A stretch of DNA of 64,000 nucleotides from Buxus sempervirens. Lineage: Eukaryota; Streptophyta; Magnoliopsida; Buxales; Buxaceae. A model generated the notes under the pieces. That model had not been told where the DNA came from. It did no database searches and worked only from the letters and a program-made list of their open reading frames with translations. Each line of letters opens with the position of its first letter. Positions within the stretch are counted from its first letter, which is position 1. A program made the translations under genes and the position numbers. Shown here piece by piece: positions 13,734-27,699 of this stretch. The stretch covers positions 43,596,602 to 43,660,601 of the forward strand of contig OX387185.1 in the NCBI GenBank assembly GCA_947561395.2, written 5' to 3'.

Positions 13734-13792
13734 TTTTTTTTTATTTTATGAGTAAGGGGTAGGGGTGCAACACGAGGACTTCCCAGGAGGTC
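13734..13792 (-). mobile_element. 59-nt truncated SINE-like insertion
   Basis: The insert begins with a poly(T) run and is flanked by perfect 11-bp repeats, gaacaggtgtt, at 13723-13733 and 13793-13803. On the minus strand it reads GACCTCCTGGGAAGTCCTCG and ends in poly(A). This resembles the 3' part of plant tRNA-derived SINEs; the exact family is not certain. Confidence 0.65.
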
Positions 13793-13803
13793 GAACAGGT
13801 GTT

Positions 13804-15879
13804 AATAATACTTCCAACATACTAGGGTAGCAACGGATATGAAATCCACTAGTAGCACAAAATAAAAGAACTGTAGGGGAATTCATCATTTTCTTAACTC
13901 TTGCTCCTCATCAAAGATGTGGAAATTGGACTGTTGGTAAGAGGGAACAATGCATCATTTTACTATGGTACTTAAAAGTAAAGAACAAAGGGGTTCCTAA
14001 GCCATCCAAGGAAAAAAAAAAGGCAACATGAGAAACACAGTCAATCAAAGCGAAAATGCACAAAAACATGGTAATTTAGTTAGCCTTGTTGAAGAACTTG
14101 AGAAATACCACCCTTTGGTCATTAAGGAACTATCCCCTCAGGCATTATAATGAATTAATTTAAGTATGTGGACAACCTGCCGAACAATTAAAGTCAGAGA
14201 ATCTCCAGCAACGAGATACTCTTTACACTATAAACACCAGGATCAGTAATGGATAAGGTGTCTTTAAGCTTTTTTACAACAGAAGGATGAAGGAGCGGGG
14301 AGGGGAAAGGTGGGCTGGGAGTTGTGGAACGGAGTCCTTGATTAACGAATCAGTGTGTGAATCTTTGAACTTTGATACAATAGTGATCCATTATAGTCTT
14401 GGAATGGATATACTTAAGCTAACGGATTACTATTTTGGCAGTTTTCATCATCTTCTCTTATGACATTGTGCAACATGCACACAAATGTAAACCCAGAAAC
14501 TCAACATTGCTTCATTAATAATGGAAACGATATAAACAGCTACAAATTAAACTTAAGATTAGCAAGTCCAGAGAACCCCTCTTCTTGAATTACTGTCATA
14601 CTTTAACCAAACGAGCAAACTCCATCTTCATGCCTATCATCCTCATCTAGAAAGCTCAAGTTCCCTACAAGGTTACTTTCTTCCTTCATACAGCTTCCCA
14701 CAAGAAGACCTTGAGGGCCTACGATCTACATACAAGGAACTGTGCCACTCTGTATAAATGAATGATGCACAAGGCCAAGGCAGAGATGGCAAATGAACCT
14801 CTTCTACATTGTCTCTGGCAACAAGGTAATGTGCTACTTTTGGTGAGATAGTGAATCAAGGTTTAATTAATTGGAATCAGGCAGCAGAATTATTCTAACT
14901 GGCACTTGAACAAGGCACCAGTTCTGTCCAGTGGCTTACATTGGAACAGAGTAGAAATATTCAAATAAAAGACAATGTGCTTTTGAAAAGAAATTTTGAA
15001 ACAAAGGATTATTTCTCTTGTTTTTACAATATATTATTTGTCTATAAACTGAGAGAAGGCACATTTTGGTCTCCACTTCTGGTAGACTGCAGCCTCTTTG
15101 GACCATCTAGGATACTCTGACATCTCTCTTGAGGTGAAGAGGAGACTTTTCTTCTGGATTGGGAACTTGACTGACCAAGTTTTCTTCAACTTATTATTCC
15201 TAATAGTGTGACCTTTCAGCATATGAGAATATCTTTAACAATATTTAGATGGGTATTTAGACTGACTTTTAAATGATTATTTTTTTTATTATTATAGTGT
15301 GCTGTTGGGCTTTCAAAAAATTATCCCTTAGGAAAATTCTGATTCTTTTGAGACATTGATTTGGGCAATCAGATTGAAATTGGTCCACTATCATGATAGA
15401 ACAGCATACTTTCCAGAAATCGGGATTCAGTATAGAGCTCAATTGAATTACAAAGATATTGTTTACATCAACTTGTACCATTAATGCATGTCTCTGAGAC
15501 TGTAAAACCAAAAATATTAAACTTTCAACATAGCCAAATTAAATAAGATCGCAAAGTCATATAAAGAAGGATGATCTGATTTAATCACCACATAAATACA
15601 TGAAATTCCATAAAAAGACAAGCATCTCCAATTGTCTATTATTTATAGTAAAATTACAAAATACTAACGATCAAATTTCCTAAAAATAAACAAGAAAAGC
15701 AACAACCGTATCATCAGTAAGAATCAAGAAACCAAACACACAACAAAGAACATTAAAAAAAAATTTAAAGCTACTGATCCAATCCCATGCCCATAAAACC
15801 GATAAATAGCGTGAAATCAAACGAAACAAAGATCACCCAGATGGTAAGATGAGATAAAAAACCATCCCATAAAAAATAT
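13804..15879. other. Upstream region or leader intron of the TTM-type gene
   Basis: No protein family or repeat family was recognised. If the promoter near 16000 is correct, this is a 5'UTR intron. Small ORFs at 15034-15222 and 15269-15511 look random. Confidence 0.4.
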
Positions 15880-16005
15880 GATCCAACCGCTGAAAATGAT
15901 AATAACCGAGTGTTTACAAGCGAGGATAGAAAATCCCAGAAGCCTTGCCTTTCTCAGGGGTCTCTCCCTTTTATTCTTCTGCTCCTCCTCAGATATATAG
16001 AGTAT
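15880..16005 (-). promoter_or_regulatory. Candidate promoter and 5' leader of the TTM-type gene
   Basis: On the minus strand a TATATAT motif at 15999-15993 sits in CTCTATATATCTGAGG and is followed by a purine-rich leader-like stretch (GAGGAGGAGCAGAAG). A CATAG acceptor-like site lies just upstream of the first coding exon near 13470, so a 5'UTR intron of about 2.4 kb is plausible. A second possible first exon lies near 18050-17953, with a GCAG|GTACTC donor-like end. The choice is inference; cDNA ends would settle it. Confidence 0.35.
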
Positions 16006-18498
16006 GGTGACTTCTTGGGGATCCCTTTTTGATATTCATATCACCTGAAAAGCTGCAAGTTGCTAGAACATAAGAGATGGAGGTGGTTTATTGTACGCCT
16101 TTTTTCTTTTTTTTCCCCTGCCCTTTTCTGGTTTATTTTTGCTTTTATGTTTTTATCACTTTCTAGTTTCTAGTCGTTACTAATGAAGCCTAGCCACTTC
16201 CGTGAAGAATATCGGGTGCGAGTCAGAACAAACATACATGAGAAAGCCATGAAAGGGGATGGTGGAGCATACCTGTTCGCTTTCATAGCTTTCAACGTTG
16301 TATTAGATAGGGTTTGAAATTCTATATTCTGTTTTTTTATTACCCCGCAAGTGTATACACACAGTGGAATTTTCTCTCTTCTGCCAAAAAATAATGACAA
16401 TGTTTCGTTTTTTTAAATTACAATTTTCGTCTTTGAGGACTCATTTGGGCCAAATTGAAGTTGGATTCAATCATGGAATGAAATCGTCTCCTGCATAAGC
16501 CTGCGGTTATCAATGTGAAAAAAACCTGGGCCATGAGATTCTCCACGTGGAAGCATCTCACACCCGCAACATTATCTGCTGCAAGCTCATGCGACGGACA
16601 ATTTCATCCTAGAGATGTAAGCTCATATACCAGACAATTTCATCCCGAAAGATGTGTATCTAATCACCATGAAAGAAGCTTTTTGCTTTTGTTGGGAGCA
16701 TATGTCGTATGCACCCAGAGTCATATTTACTTTAAGAAAATAACATTTCAGGTAAATTAATTGTTGCATTTATTTTAAAAAAAATTTCATTTCAAATAAG
16801 GTAAAATGATTTTTTTAAGTAAATGTATTAATCACAGCTCTAGTGCATTATTTTCAGTGCAAATAATTGTCAAGACTTTGTTGGAGTCCATTTCCTCTCA
16901 TGCCAATTCCTCTTTTGATCTCTATTGCAACGAGTAGTGGTGCCACACGTCTAACATCTCTTCAATGGTACATGAAGACTAGGGTTGGAGCCAGAAAATT
17001 AGTTTATGAAGGACAAATAATAAGTCAAAATAAATTTGACTACATTAACATTCAAATGTTTTAGAAAAATTACTTTTAAAAAAATAAGAAAATTATGAAA
17101 TTTTGACAGATATATATAAAAACAGTCCATCAAGAAACATCTTTCCATAAAAGGGTCATTTTAGAAAAAATTTTGAACTATAACATAACTTTATTATAAC
17201 TATATGGGATACAAGTGCAACCTACTAGGAACAAAAATACATTACGTGTGGGATACAAGTGTATTATGCACTTATGTCCCAAGTAGGAGACGCTCGTGCA
17301 CAATGTAGGATGCACTTGTGTCTTAAATAGGCAATGCTTGTACCTATGTAGTTATAATAAAGTGACTACTTTTTATTTTTATTTTTTAAAGTGACCTTGC
17401 AATTCAATTATTAGATCTTTTTCTTTAAATGAGATTTTTTATGGATACTTCACAAGCCAAAAAATGACAATTGCTTCAAGTTTTTGGGGATATAAAGTAA
17501 TCTTTAAAAAAATAAAAAATAAAAAATTTTAAAAAAAATGTAATAAATCTATGCCCCCAACTTGATAAAAAACTAATAAACCTGTTTACGTGGATTTGAA
17601 TAAAATATGTTAGATTTTTTGAAGAATGCCCGAATAAGAACCAAAGGGTTAGCTCGTGTTGTCGATTCCGATTGATAACGGAAGATGAGAAAAAACCCCT
17701 TCCAAAGGACGAACGGTTTGGCCGGCATGCTTTTTGTGCCATAGAAATCGTCTGATTTCGACCTTCGCACATAGGAACATACGGAGGAGAGGAGAAGAGA
17801 AGAGAGAGAGAGAGGGGAAAAGGAGCGGGGGTTCCTTCGATTGCTCCATGATGGGAAGAAAAGAAGAGGAGAGCGACAGACGGAATGATGTGAGAGCGGG
17901 GTGAAGCGTAAAGAGACACAGACAGAGACAGAGAAAGAAAGGTGCAGAGTACCTGCGTCGCCCTCTGCTTCCGTGACGAGAAGAACCTGCGATTGCCGTG
18001 ATTAAGAAGAAGCTTTGATGGGGAAAGAGGGCTTTTTGTATTTACTCTATTATGACAATAATACTGTTCTAGATCTAAAAATAATAACAATAATGTTATA
18101 TATACATATGTACACACATAATTTTTTATTTTACCCTATTATTTATTTTTTATTGTTTATGATGTATTTATTTGTTTTCACAATTTCTTTTCCTTTTTAA
18201 AATATTTTCGGAGTTTCTTGGCACGATGGCACGAAAATATCCAGTAACACGAGCGGTGTGTGAACGAAATTTCAACAAAACGACACAAGGTGCCCAGAAT
18301 AGAATGGCGTTGAAGCAGGCATGGAGAACATTTTTTTTTTTTTTGGATTAAAAAAAAAGCTCAATGTGGGTCTCGAGTAGAAGTGCCGTGCACATTGGTC
18401 ATGGTATTGTTTTCCATGAATGAGTCAAACATATCAAAATTGATTGATACATGGTTCTTCATTACCTTCTTTGAGGGACAATCTTTCTAGGTCATCTT
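16006..18498. other. Intergenic region with small repeats and a GA-rich tract
   Basis: It holds a two-copy imperfect tandem repeat of about 37 bp at 16580-16656 (shared ACAATTTCATCC), a hairpin at 17250-17281 (GGGATACAAGTG with CACTTATGTCCC), and a GA-rich purine tract at 17780-17940. A possible minus-strand 5' exon near 18050-17953 ends in a GCAG|GTACTC-like donor and could be an alternative first exon of the TTM-type gene. No protein family was recognised. Confidence 0.45.
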
Positions 18499-20771
18499 TG
18501 TGAGACATGGGAAAAAATCACCGGAGTGATCGTCCCTCCGTCAACACACGGGCTCAACGCAAAAGTGGGAGAGTCGCCACCATTCATGATTTTGGGGTGA
18601 GAATGGACACCAAAGAGTTCAAAAATAAGCAAAAAGTGAAAAAAGAAGTATTCTAGGATAAAAATAATCCTACTTGAAAATCAAATCCAGAGATGGGTAA
18701 GGGGATTAGATTATGAACGGGGGAAGGTGTTAGGCACCCCCATTCATCCACACGAAGTGGTTGCCAAGTGTATGTTCATGCAAAAATAAAGTAAGAAAGC
18801 TTGCTAAAAATCATAGAAAACCTTGAAAAAGGATTAATGTATGATATTTTCACATGAAGATCTAAATGGATTTTAGATCCTCTCTTATGTCAATATCATT
18901 TCTGGAATATCTCAAAAGATGGAAATCAAAGCACAAGTTGCTCAAAACCAAGTTAAATCAAATTCGGAAAATTTGGTAAAAAGTATACCATTTGCCTTGA
19001 AATCATTCAAATCCAATTCTAAATTGACCCAAACCAAATCCATTTGAAAGATTAGGGTAAATAAGAGTCTCATACAAAATTTCACTTCATTCCGATGAAA
19101 AATCTAGGAGTTATGCTCCTTTGAAGTTGCTGTTGGGGATTTTTAAAAGTGGTAAGTGGGCAACTTTGGAAAATTGTCTAGAAAAATCCACTACACCAAA
19201 GTCCACGAAATTTAGTGTGATTGAAGTTTGTATGGCCATCTTTCCATAGAAACTAGCCTCATACAAAAATCCCTTCGGATGTGCCTTGGGCGGTCTCCCG
19301 AACAGGCCCCGAAGATCACAGATTTACCCAGAAAAATGCAAATGAGCAGTTCTGAGTAAATCGGCTACCAATAATTCAAATGGAATCCAAAAATTATGAA
19401 ACCAACTGGATTTGAAAATAGACTCGAAAAGGAGTACTCAGAAATAAAAATCACTCGAATCGGACTTAAAACGAACACATGGCGATCCGTCGAAGTGACA
19501 AGTTCTGTACTTGGACCTGAACTGTCCACTTAACTTCGACAGAGAAGTGTCAAAAATCGGCTAGATAGAAATTCATGAAATTTGGTGGACATAAATTAGA
19601 CAGCCTCACCTTTCCCATGGTTTTGGAATCACCCCAAAATTCATCCGGATGATGAAGTTATGGGCGTCCGAAGTAAGGGTACAGGTGCTGTCAAGCTAAG
19701 CCACTTTTGAAGAAAATCAAATCCGAAAATTGACAAAAAGTGTGTGATTCGTGTGAGATGAATCCAAAACCTTTGAAAAACATTTTAAAACACTCCAGAA
19801 TTTGATTGAGGCCATTTATTTGAGTTTTATCACAATAAATGCAATAAACCCCAAATATGAGCCTATCCCGCCAAAATAGTGATATGTGTGCAAAAGTGAG
19901 AAAAACCAAGCAAGATCCATACACATGCATATAGATTCAACAAAATAGGTTCTAGCATAGCCTAGGGTTCCGTTCCATTATCGTTTCCCTTTGTTCTCTT
20001 TAAGATAATCAAGGGTACTTTGAATATGGAACGGTTTACAATCAATCAAAAAGGCCTTATGCTACATAGGTTCTAGCAATAGGGTCAATCCCTAGTCTCG
20101 TTTCTCCTAGATCCGCCTTCACGTTTTACGGCTAGGGGAGTCTTGAGATACTTTGAGCCAGGGAAGGATTTCCACACGTACAAACAAGGCTTTACACTAC
20201 AGAAAGGTAGAAGAAGAGATCTAGATCTAGGAATGTAAAGACAGAAAATAAAAGAAAAGTTGAGGCTTACCTGAGTGCTGGAGGCGATTCCACAGCGGTT
20301 TTCTTCTTCTCTTGGAGTTCTTCTTTGCGAGAATTCAAAACAAGAGTTGTGTCATTTGCTCAAGGAGGAGGCTCCTATTTATAGGCAAGGGCTAAGGTCA
20401 TTGGTAGACACAAATTAATGTCTAGAACCCCTCAAACCTAAACCCTAAGGTTATTTCCGCGATTTCCCCTCATTTAATGAGGGACATGATGGTAAAAGTG
20501 AAAAGCTCTCGGAAAACCCTAATTTTGAGCAAACTTAAGGTATCCGGTATATCAGACCGGATAACAAAGGGCCTTAAGGTATCCGGTACATGGTACCGGA
20601 TACGCTAAGGCTCACATGTATCCGGTATGAGTATCCGGATACGAGAAAGAGTACTAGTATCCGGATTGAGTATCCGGATACAGGTAAAAGTATATTTTCT
20701 TCAAATTCTGTGCTGGCTTTCCAGGAGATAATGATTTTTTATGATTGTTTGTGCAATTTGGGGTGTCTACA
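18499..20771 (-). mobile_element. Solo LTR with perfect 5-bp target duplication
   Basis: The ends are TGTGAGACATGG (left) and GGTGTCTACA (right), flanked by ATCTT at 18494-18498 and 20772-20776. Read on the minus strand it starts TGTAGACACC and has TATAAATA at 20383-20376. It also has the GGTGCCTAACACCTTCCCC and GGTGGCGACTC blocks widely seen in plant Ty3/gypsy-type LTRs. The length is 2273 bp and no gag/pol is present, so it is a solo LTR. A partial relative lies at 55565-55860. Confidence 0.87.
20535..20690. repeat. 4 x 39-bp tandem array of hairpin modules in the solo LTR
   Basis: Four units start at 20540, 20579, 20618 and 20657, an exact 39-bp spacing. Each begins GTATCCGG and ends CCGGATA(C), so each can fold back on itself. 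In the element's own orientation (minus) the array lies about 160-310 bp upstream of the TATA box, where U3 enhancers sit. Confidence 0.88.
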
Positions 20772-20776
20772 ATCTT

Positions 20777-21913
20777 AGCTTGCTGACTTCTTTCTGCCTG
20801 GCATTTTATACCAAAAGCTTTTTTCACTTTTTTTCAAATTTACTCAAACACCCAAGTTCTACATGTATTGTCATAATCAACTAGCCACTTCTTAATTTGT
20901 TTATTTCTTTTCTATATGCATAGCGTGTACATTCTCCTAGTTGCATATAGATAGATCCATTAAATGTGCTTGTCTTAGGGTGTTGATTCTTTTAGGGGAG
21001 GATTTCTTCCAAAAATGCCCTTAAAAGAATGCTTAACCTCATTAAAAGGTGATATCAAACAAATTGTTTACAAGTCTTTTGAGGGCAGAAGAAGGTGATA
21101 TCTAACTTATTTAAAAAAAATTATCTCTACTTTCCAATTTCCAAGAATCAGGGGACTGAATATGGGTTATCTGTACATGTTTTGACTTATCAAGGTTATT
21201 TACACATCTTCCTAATTTTCAAAAGTGGCACCTTGTGAACAACCAACAGAGCAGCTTGGTAAACCATCTAAATGACATGGATGTGTCATATTCTGCACAG
21301 TGAATAATAATTCTTTAATATCTTACTTTCTTGTTTCAATGAGATTTGATTCTATTTTATGAAAGTCCTTCTTATTGGAATGTTGGTTTTGCAAGCTTGT
21401 CATGAGGGAGGTCAAAGGATCTGTCTGTGCTGAGGACATAATACCTGCCATGGTTTTATGATCCTTGTGTTTCACTGCTTGGTGGGATTTGCTCCACCTA
21501 CCTTGACTAACAATATATCATAGTTTTGAACATGATCAAATAAAATAAAAAACTAGGAAGAAGAAGAAGAAGAAAAGTTGATAACAAAGCACTATTTTTC
21601 TGTTAACCAATAGAGGTTGTAGAAGAAGTGTGATCTTTTTACTTGGTTTTCATGATGTGATTATATGAACTATACTTAATACAAAAATTTGTATTTACTT
21701 TTGATTATTATTATTTTTTCTTTTGGTGGTAAAACTCAACTGATACAATCACATTTCTCATTTTTAATATTCGAAATGAATCAGAAGCAATACAGAAGGT
21801 AGTTACACATTAAATGCAACTTTTGTGCATGAACTTTTTAAGGAATCATAGTAATTAATCATCCAAGTCTAATCGTTTATTAGCATACAAAACAGGAATC
21901 ATATGAATCTGGC
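20777..21913. other. Intergenic region downstream of the peroxidase
   Basis: AT-rich sequence with a short GAA repeat near 21558-21575. It should include the 3'UTR of the peroxidase (21913 downward). No gene or transposon was recognised. Confidence 0.5.
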
Positions 21914-23508
<1,595 letters not shown>

Positions 23509-24389
23509 TTCCCCTTCTGTTTCTTCTTCTTCTTGTTCTCAGTAGAAAGGCAAAACTTTATGGGGTACAAAAAGACAGTCAGTCAGTTATATGAGAAAAG
23601 GAAATGTAAGGGTTACATTTTTATTCCTTCTCTGTGTTAACTAAGAGCCCCTTTGAGGTTTAGTTATAGTCAAGAGAGGGTGCAACTAATACTGGTGAGG
23701 TTGGTGGGCCTTAGCAAACTATATTGACAAACTTGGGAATTCAAGAGAGAGAGAGAGAGAGAGGAGGCAAACAGATCACAGTAGCTGTTAAGAGGAAAGT
23801 GAAGGTTGGAGTGGTTGGTGACTGCTCTGTGATTTAATTATCTGAAGGACTTAGTAAGACGAGACTTTGCATGTATACAATCTTGATCCCGTGTTTAATT
23901 CCTTCACGTAATAGCCTACGAAACCAGACAAAAGAAACTTATTGAAGATAGAAAAACACGTCCACATGCAGGGTGTCTAATCTTGATGGGCATTTCTTTG
24001 ACCCCATGAGAACTATTTTGGATAAGAAGTAAAGAGTGTTCCATGAAGTTCTTTGGAATGCTAGGAATTCGATGGGATTCTGAAATACAAGAAAGCAATG
24101 TGCAAGTAAAGTAAGCTACAAGAATAAGAATGCTTGTGGAATTCATATTTTGTTATTTATCAAAAAGCATCCAGGGAGTCTAGCTTCCTGCATAAGGAGT
24201 GATGACTCTGTAGCACATTTAAAAGGGAAAGAATTCTAGTCCACGCCGGCTAATTTGCCGTTTATGCAACTAGCTAGAATTAACATGACATGCAGATTTG
24301 GGGGATGAAGCTCTCCTATGACATTTATTTTGTTTGTGACATCAACTTGGGAATGTCATGTACAAGAGAGTTTACCCCACTTGCCCGAT
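23509..24389. other. Peroxidase upstream region
   Basis: It contains a GA microsatellite at about 23742-23765 and TATA-like CATATAA near 23594-23588 (minus strand). The 76-codon ORF at 23916-24146 on the minus strand has a signal-like start but no recognisable family. Confidence 0.4.
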
Positions 24390-24660
24390 TGTAAGATCTC
24401 AGAATTTCTCATTGCTCGAGGAGGAGGGGAATATTGTGAGATCTCGGAATTCCACATTGCTCAGGAGGAGAAAGTGAAAGTCCATACATGTAGGCTTGTG
24501 ACTCTCTCAAGCAACAAGACGTTTTAAATAAAATCCAAGAGCAAAACTGTAAAGCACAGTAAGCCAAAATGGACAATATCGTTGTTGGTGGGATCGAGGC
24601 CTCAGGTGGGATCGAGGCCTCAATATAAGTTATAAGGTATTAGAGCCTTTATGTATGCCC
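24390..24660 (+). mobile_element. TRIM/LTR-like fragment with primer-binding-site-like motif
   Basis: TGTAAGATCTCAGAATT at 24390 is followed by a second start, TGTGAGATCTCGGAATT, at 24435. Then come ATTGCTC.GGAGGA and GGACAATATCG, features of a common plant short-LTR (TRIM-type) repeat. Downstream, GGTATTAGAGCC at 24637-24648 resembles the initiator-Met tRNA primer site TGGTATCAGAGCC. No coding sequence was seen. The family assignment is from memory and moderate. Confidence 0.45.
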
Positions 24661-24898
24661 AAACGCGGCCTAGCTCGGTTTTGGGGCCTAAAATTTTAAC
24701 CAAAGCCAAACTTAAATAAAATTAAAAGCATCATTCTAGCCCAATTAAGCCCGATTTTTGCAGTTGTCTTAATTTTTGTAACTTTACAAGAAATATACTT
24801 GAAATATTATATTTATAAATTTCTAAAAATTCTTGACAATTATTTTCAATAACTTAAGGAAAAACGCACCATCAAAAGTTACAAAATAAGTTAGCAAC

Positions 24899-25399
24899 AT
24901 GAAAAACCAAAGTAACTTGCCTACTAATGATGGTGGCCCAAATCAAGTAAGGGATGACTCAAGCATGCCAAGCAATTCAATTGGCATGATAGGAGATAAC
25001 CAAGATAATGAAGTTGCTAGCAACAATTAAAAGGAAGAAATCAAGCCTCCTCCTAAGCATGCTAGAAGAAACGAAGGGTCGAGCTCCTTCCATCGGCGCA
25101 ATAAGGAATCTAGTGCATCTAGGCTTGATAGCCAAATCAATCGACTTTGTAAGGCTATTGAATTGAGGACTGCTGCATTGTGCAAGTCCGCACAAGCTGA
25201 AAAGCAATACACTATAGCTGACTGTATTGAATGCCTTGATGAGATGGATGAAGTAGAACCAAGAAGCGAGTTGTACTTATTTGCAACAGATTTATTCTTG
25301 AAGAAGGAATATAGGGAGCTTTTTGTTGAATTGAAGAAGGCTGGTGTTCAACTTGCATGGTTGCGGCGTTTACAATCTCTTGGTCTTGAACTCCATTAA
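24899..25399 (+). pseudogene. Harbinger-associated MYB/SANT-like ORF, C-terminal part, one stop
   Basis: Reading from ATG at 24899 gives an open frame broken only by TAA at 25027. It ends in a conserved region with DCIECLDEM, LYLFATDLF and REL.FV.L.., then a stop at 25397-25399. This matches the C-terminal block of plant PIF/Harbinger accessory proteins, often annotated L10-interacting MYB domain-like, which bind element ends with the transposase. The DNA-binding half is missing. It lies on the same strand as the transposase relic at 26110-27310, so the two are likely parts of one element. Confidence 0.65.
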
Positions 25400-26109
25400 G
25401 ATGAAAATCTTTTTTGATTATATAGGAATTTTTGTTTTCTTATTTTGAGGGACAAATGAGAACAATCTTGGGTGATCACTATTCTGAAATGAATATGGGT
25501 AACTATCTTTTTTAATCAATTTCTAGATTGCTATCAAGCTAACTAGGTGTACCTTCACATGTGTTTCTTTTTATATATAATCCTGCAATTTTATTTTCTA
25601 GTTATAATCCCCATTATTTTTGTTTGTCCAATCCATCTTTAAGGGAGATGTGTCATTATTGGATTTGAAGTAGGATTTGCTTGGTGACAACTATATAAAA
25701 GAAATTGCTACATGTGTGTACAAGGAAATTGGAGAAAATTGGAGAAGTTTGTGGTGTTGCAGCAACCCTTTGGTGGGTTTTATGTAGAAAGTCATTGGGA
25801 CAGCTACTGTTGCATGTTTTATTGGTAGCTACCAATATAATATGGATGTGTATATTTGAATCCTTTTTGAGTCATTATGTATTTGACACATGGCAAACAA
25901 CTTTCACCCACATTGAATTCATTTAAAGTACAATCACTTAAAAGAGGAATTTTATTCTCACACTTTTGTTTCCACTCTAAAGACATTGTATACATTATGA
26001 TTATCTATATTCTCTTCTTTTATTTTTATCAACTTATTGCTCTTAGATTTGGTTGGAGTATTATCTCTTATCTCGATTTTTTAGTCTTCTTTTCTTATAA
26101 ATTTTCAGG

Positions 26110-27310
26110 TCACATGGACTCTGAAGAACAAACCAATATGTTGGTACTCATAACTGCTAAAGTGACTCAACGATATCATAGTATTTATATCATAAAATAG
26201 CCATGTCGAGTATCAAAGCACACAAGATGGGCCTTTGTGCATGAAATTTCAGATGGCCATCTTGTTTGTTGTTATGATTTATTTCGTATGGAGAAGCATG
26301 TGTTTATAGCACTATATGGTACCCTTAAAGAGAGGGAATTGCTAAAAGATACACGAAGAATGAGGGTAGAAGAACAACTGGCCATTTTTATGATCACTGT
26401 TGGACCTAATCAACAAATCATATGCTAAGAGAGGTTTTTACATTCGGGTGAAACTATAAGTCGTCACTTCAATAATGTTTTGTTTGCAATGGCAAAATTT
26501 TCAATATCTAACATAATACCTCCTTCATTTTCTGAAGTCCCGGTAGAAATACACAGAAATAAAAATTATTGGCCATTTTTCAAGGTAATTGAAGAACTTT
26601 ATGAATACAAGTTTATTTTTATTTTTAGTAAATCTTTGTCTATACTCTTTGTTAATAAATGTTTATAATTTTTTTTAATATGTAGGATTGTATTGGTGCA
26701 CTAGATGGAACACATATTAGCGCTGAGCAACAAGTACCATATCGTGGTTAGAAAGGTGATTGCACACAAAATGTCATGGCGGCATGCTCTTTTGACATGC
26801 GATTCACTTATGTTTATACCGGTTGGGAAGGGATAGCTAATGATTTAAGTATCTTGTTAGAAACTATTTGTAAGCTAGAATTGAATTTTCCTCATGCCCC
26901 ACCTGATTAGTAAAATAATTTAATTAAATGTTTTTGTTTATGAATTTAAGTAGATTTGTTATTATAATAGTTTAATGTTCTTTTTTTTGGTCAAAATATC
27001 AGGTAAATATTATGTTGTTGATGCAGGGTATCCATGCGTGGTTTTCTTGCACCATATCGAGGAGTTCGTTATCATCTTCAAGACTTTTGACATGGTAATC
27101 GAGCTAGGGGGGAAAAGAATTATTTAATTATGCCCATTCATTGTTACGAAATGTGATCGAAAGATTTTTTGGTGTATTGAAGGCGCGGTTCCCAATTTTA
27201 AAATTGATGGCTCCATATCCATTTTCAACACAAAGATATATTGTTGTGGCAACAATGGTTATACGCAATTTTATTCGACAAGCTGCATTATATGATGATC
27301 ACTTTAAATA
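26110..27310 (+). pseudogene. PIF/Harbinger transposase relic (DDE_Tnp_4 type)
   Basis: Pieces in several frames match plant Harbinger transposases in the right order. They are MDSEEQTN-like at 26114, CYDLFRMEKHVF near 26272, then ISRHFNNVL..M near 26459, and YWPFFK at 26569. After an intron with a TATGTAG acceptor come DCIGALDGTHI near 26687 and the YYVVDAGYP..RGFLAPY region near 27007. The ERFFGVLKARFPILKLMAPYP-type region near 27158 and the VIHNFIRQAALYDDHF-like end near 27260 follow. DCIGALDGTH includes one of the catalytic acidic residues. Stops and frameshifts abolish the protein. Confidence 0.82.
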
Positions 27311-27699
27311 ATATGAAGCTGAAGAGTGCATATGTGAAGATGAAGAAAGATCCTTTGATGGTATCATCCACCAGCAGCTGCTTGGGAGATGGGTTGTACT
27401 AGAGATACGATTGCAAATGCTATAAAGTTTGCACATGATAGTGGTCATATTAGTTTTAGTTAATTACATATTTTGGCATTTGATACATATGCGTGGTTTT
27501 ATTTCATAAATGGTATTTTCTTTTGTTATGGATTACTTTCTATATTTTCTTGATAGATGAATTTATTGTTAGATACACTTATTCTTGTTTTTTTATTCCT
27601 CATCAAAACTTATTTTTAACATATTTTCCTCTTTTTTTAGTTTTTGTTTTTTATAGGGATCCAAATAAAATACAAGGCTTTGATATGTTTAATTTGGAT

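Noticed and set aside
16580..16656. Short tandem repeat considered as a CRISPR-like or satellite array
   Set aside because: Only two imperfect units in a plant genome; no array.
17476..18117. 213-codon minus-strand ORF
   Set aside because: Much of it translates a GA/CT-rich tract into Ser/Leu/Phe repeats, no family pattern is visible, and the region looks like leader or intergenic DNA.
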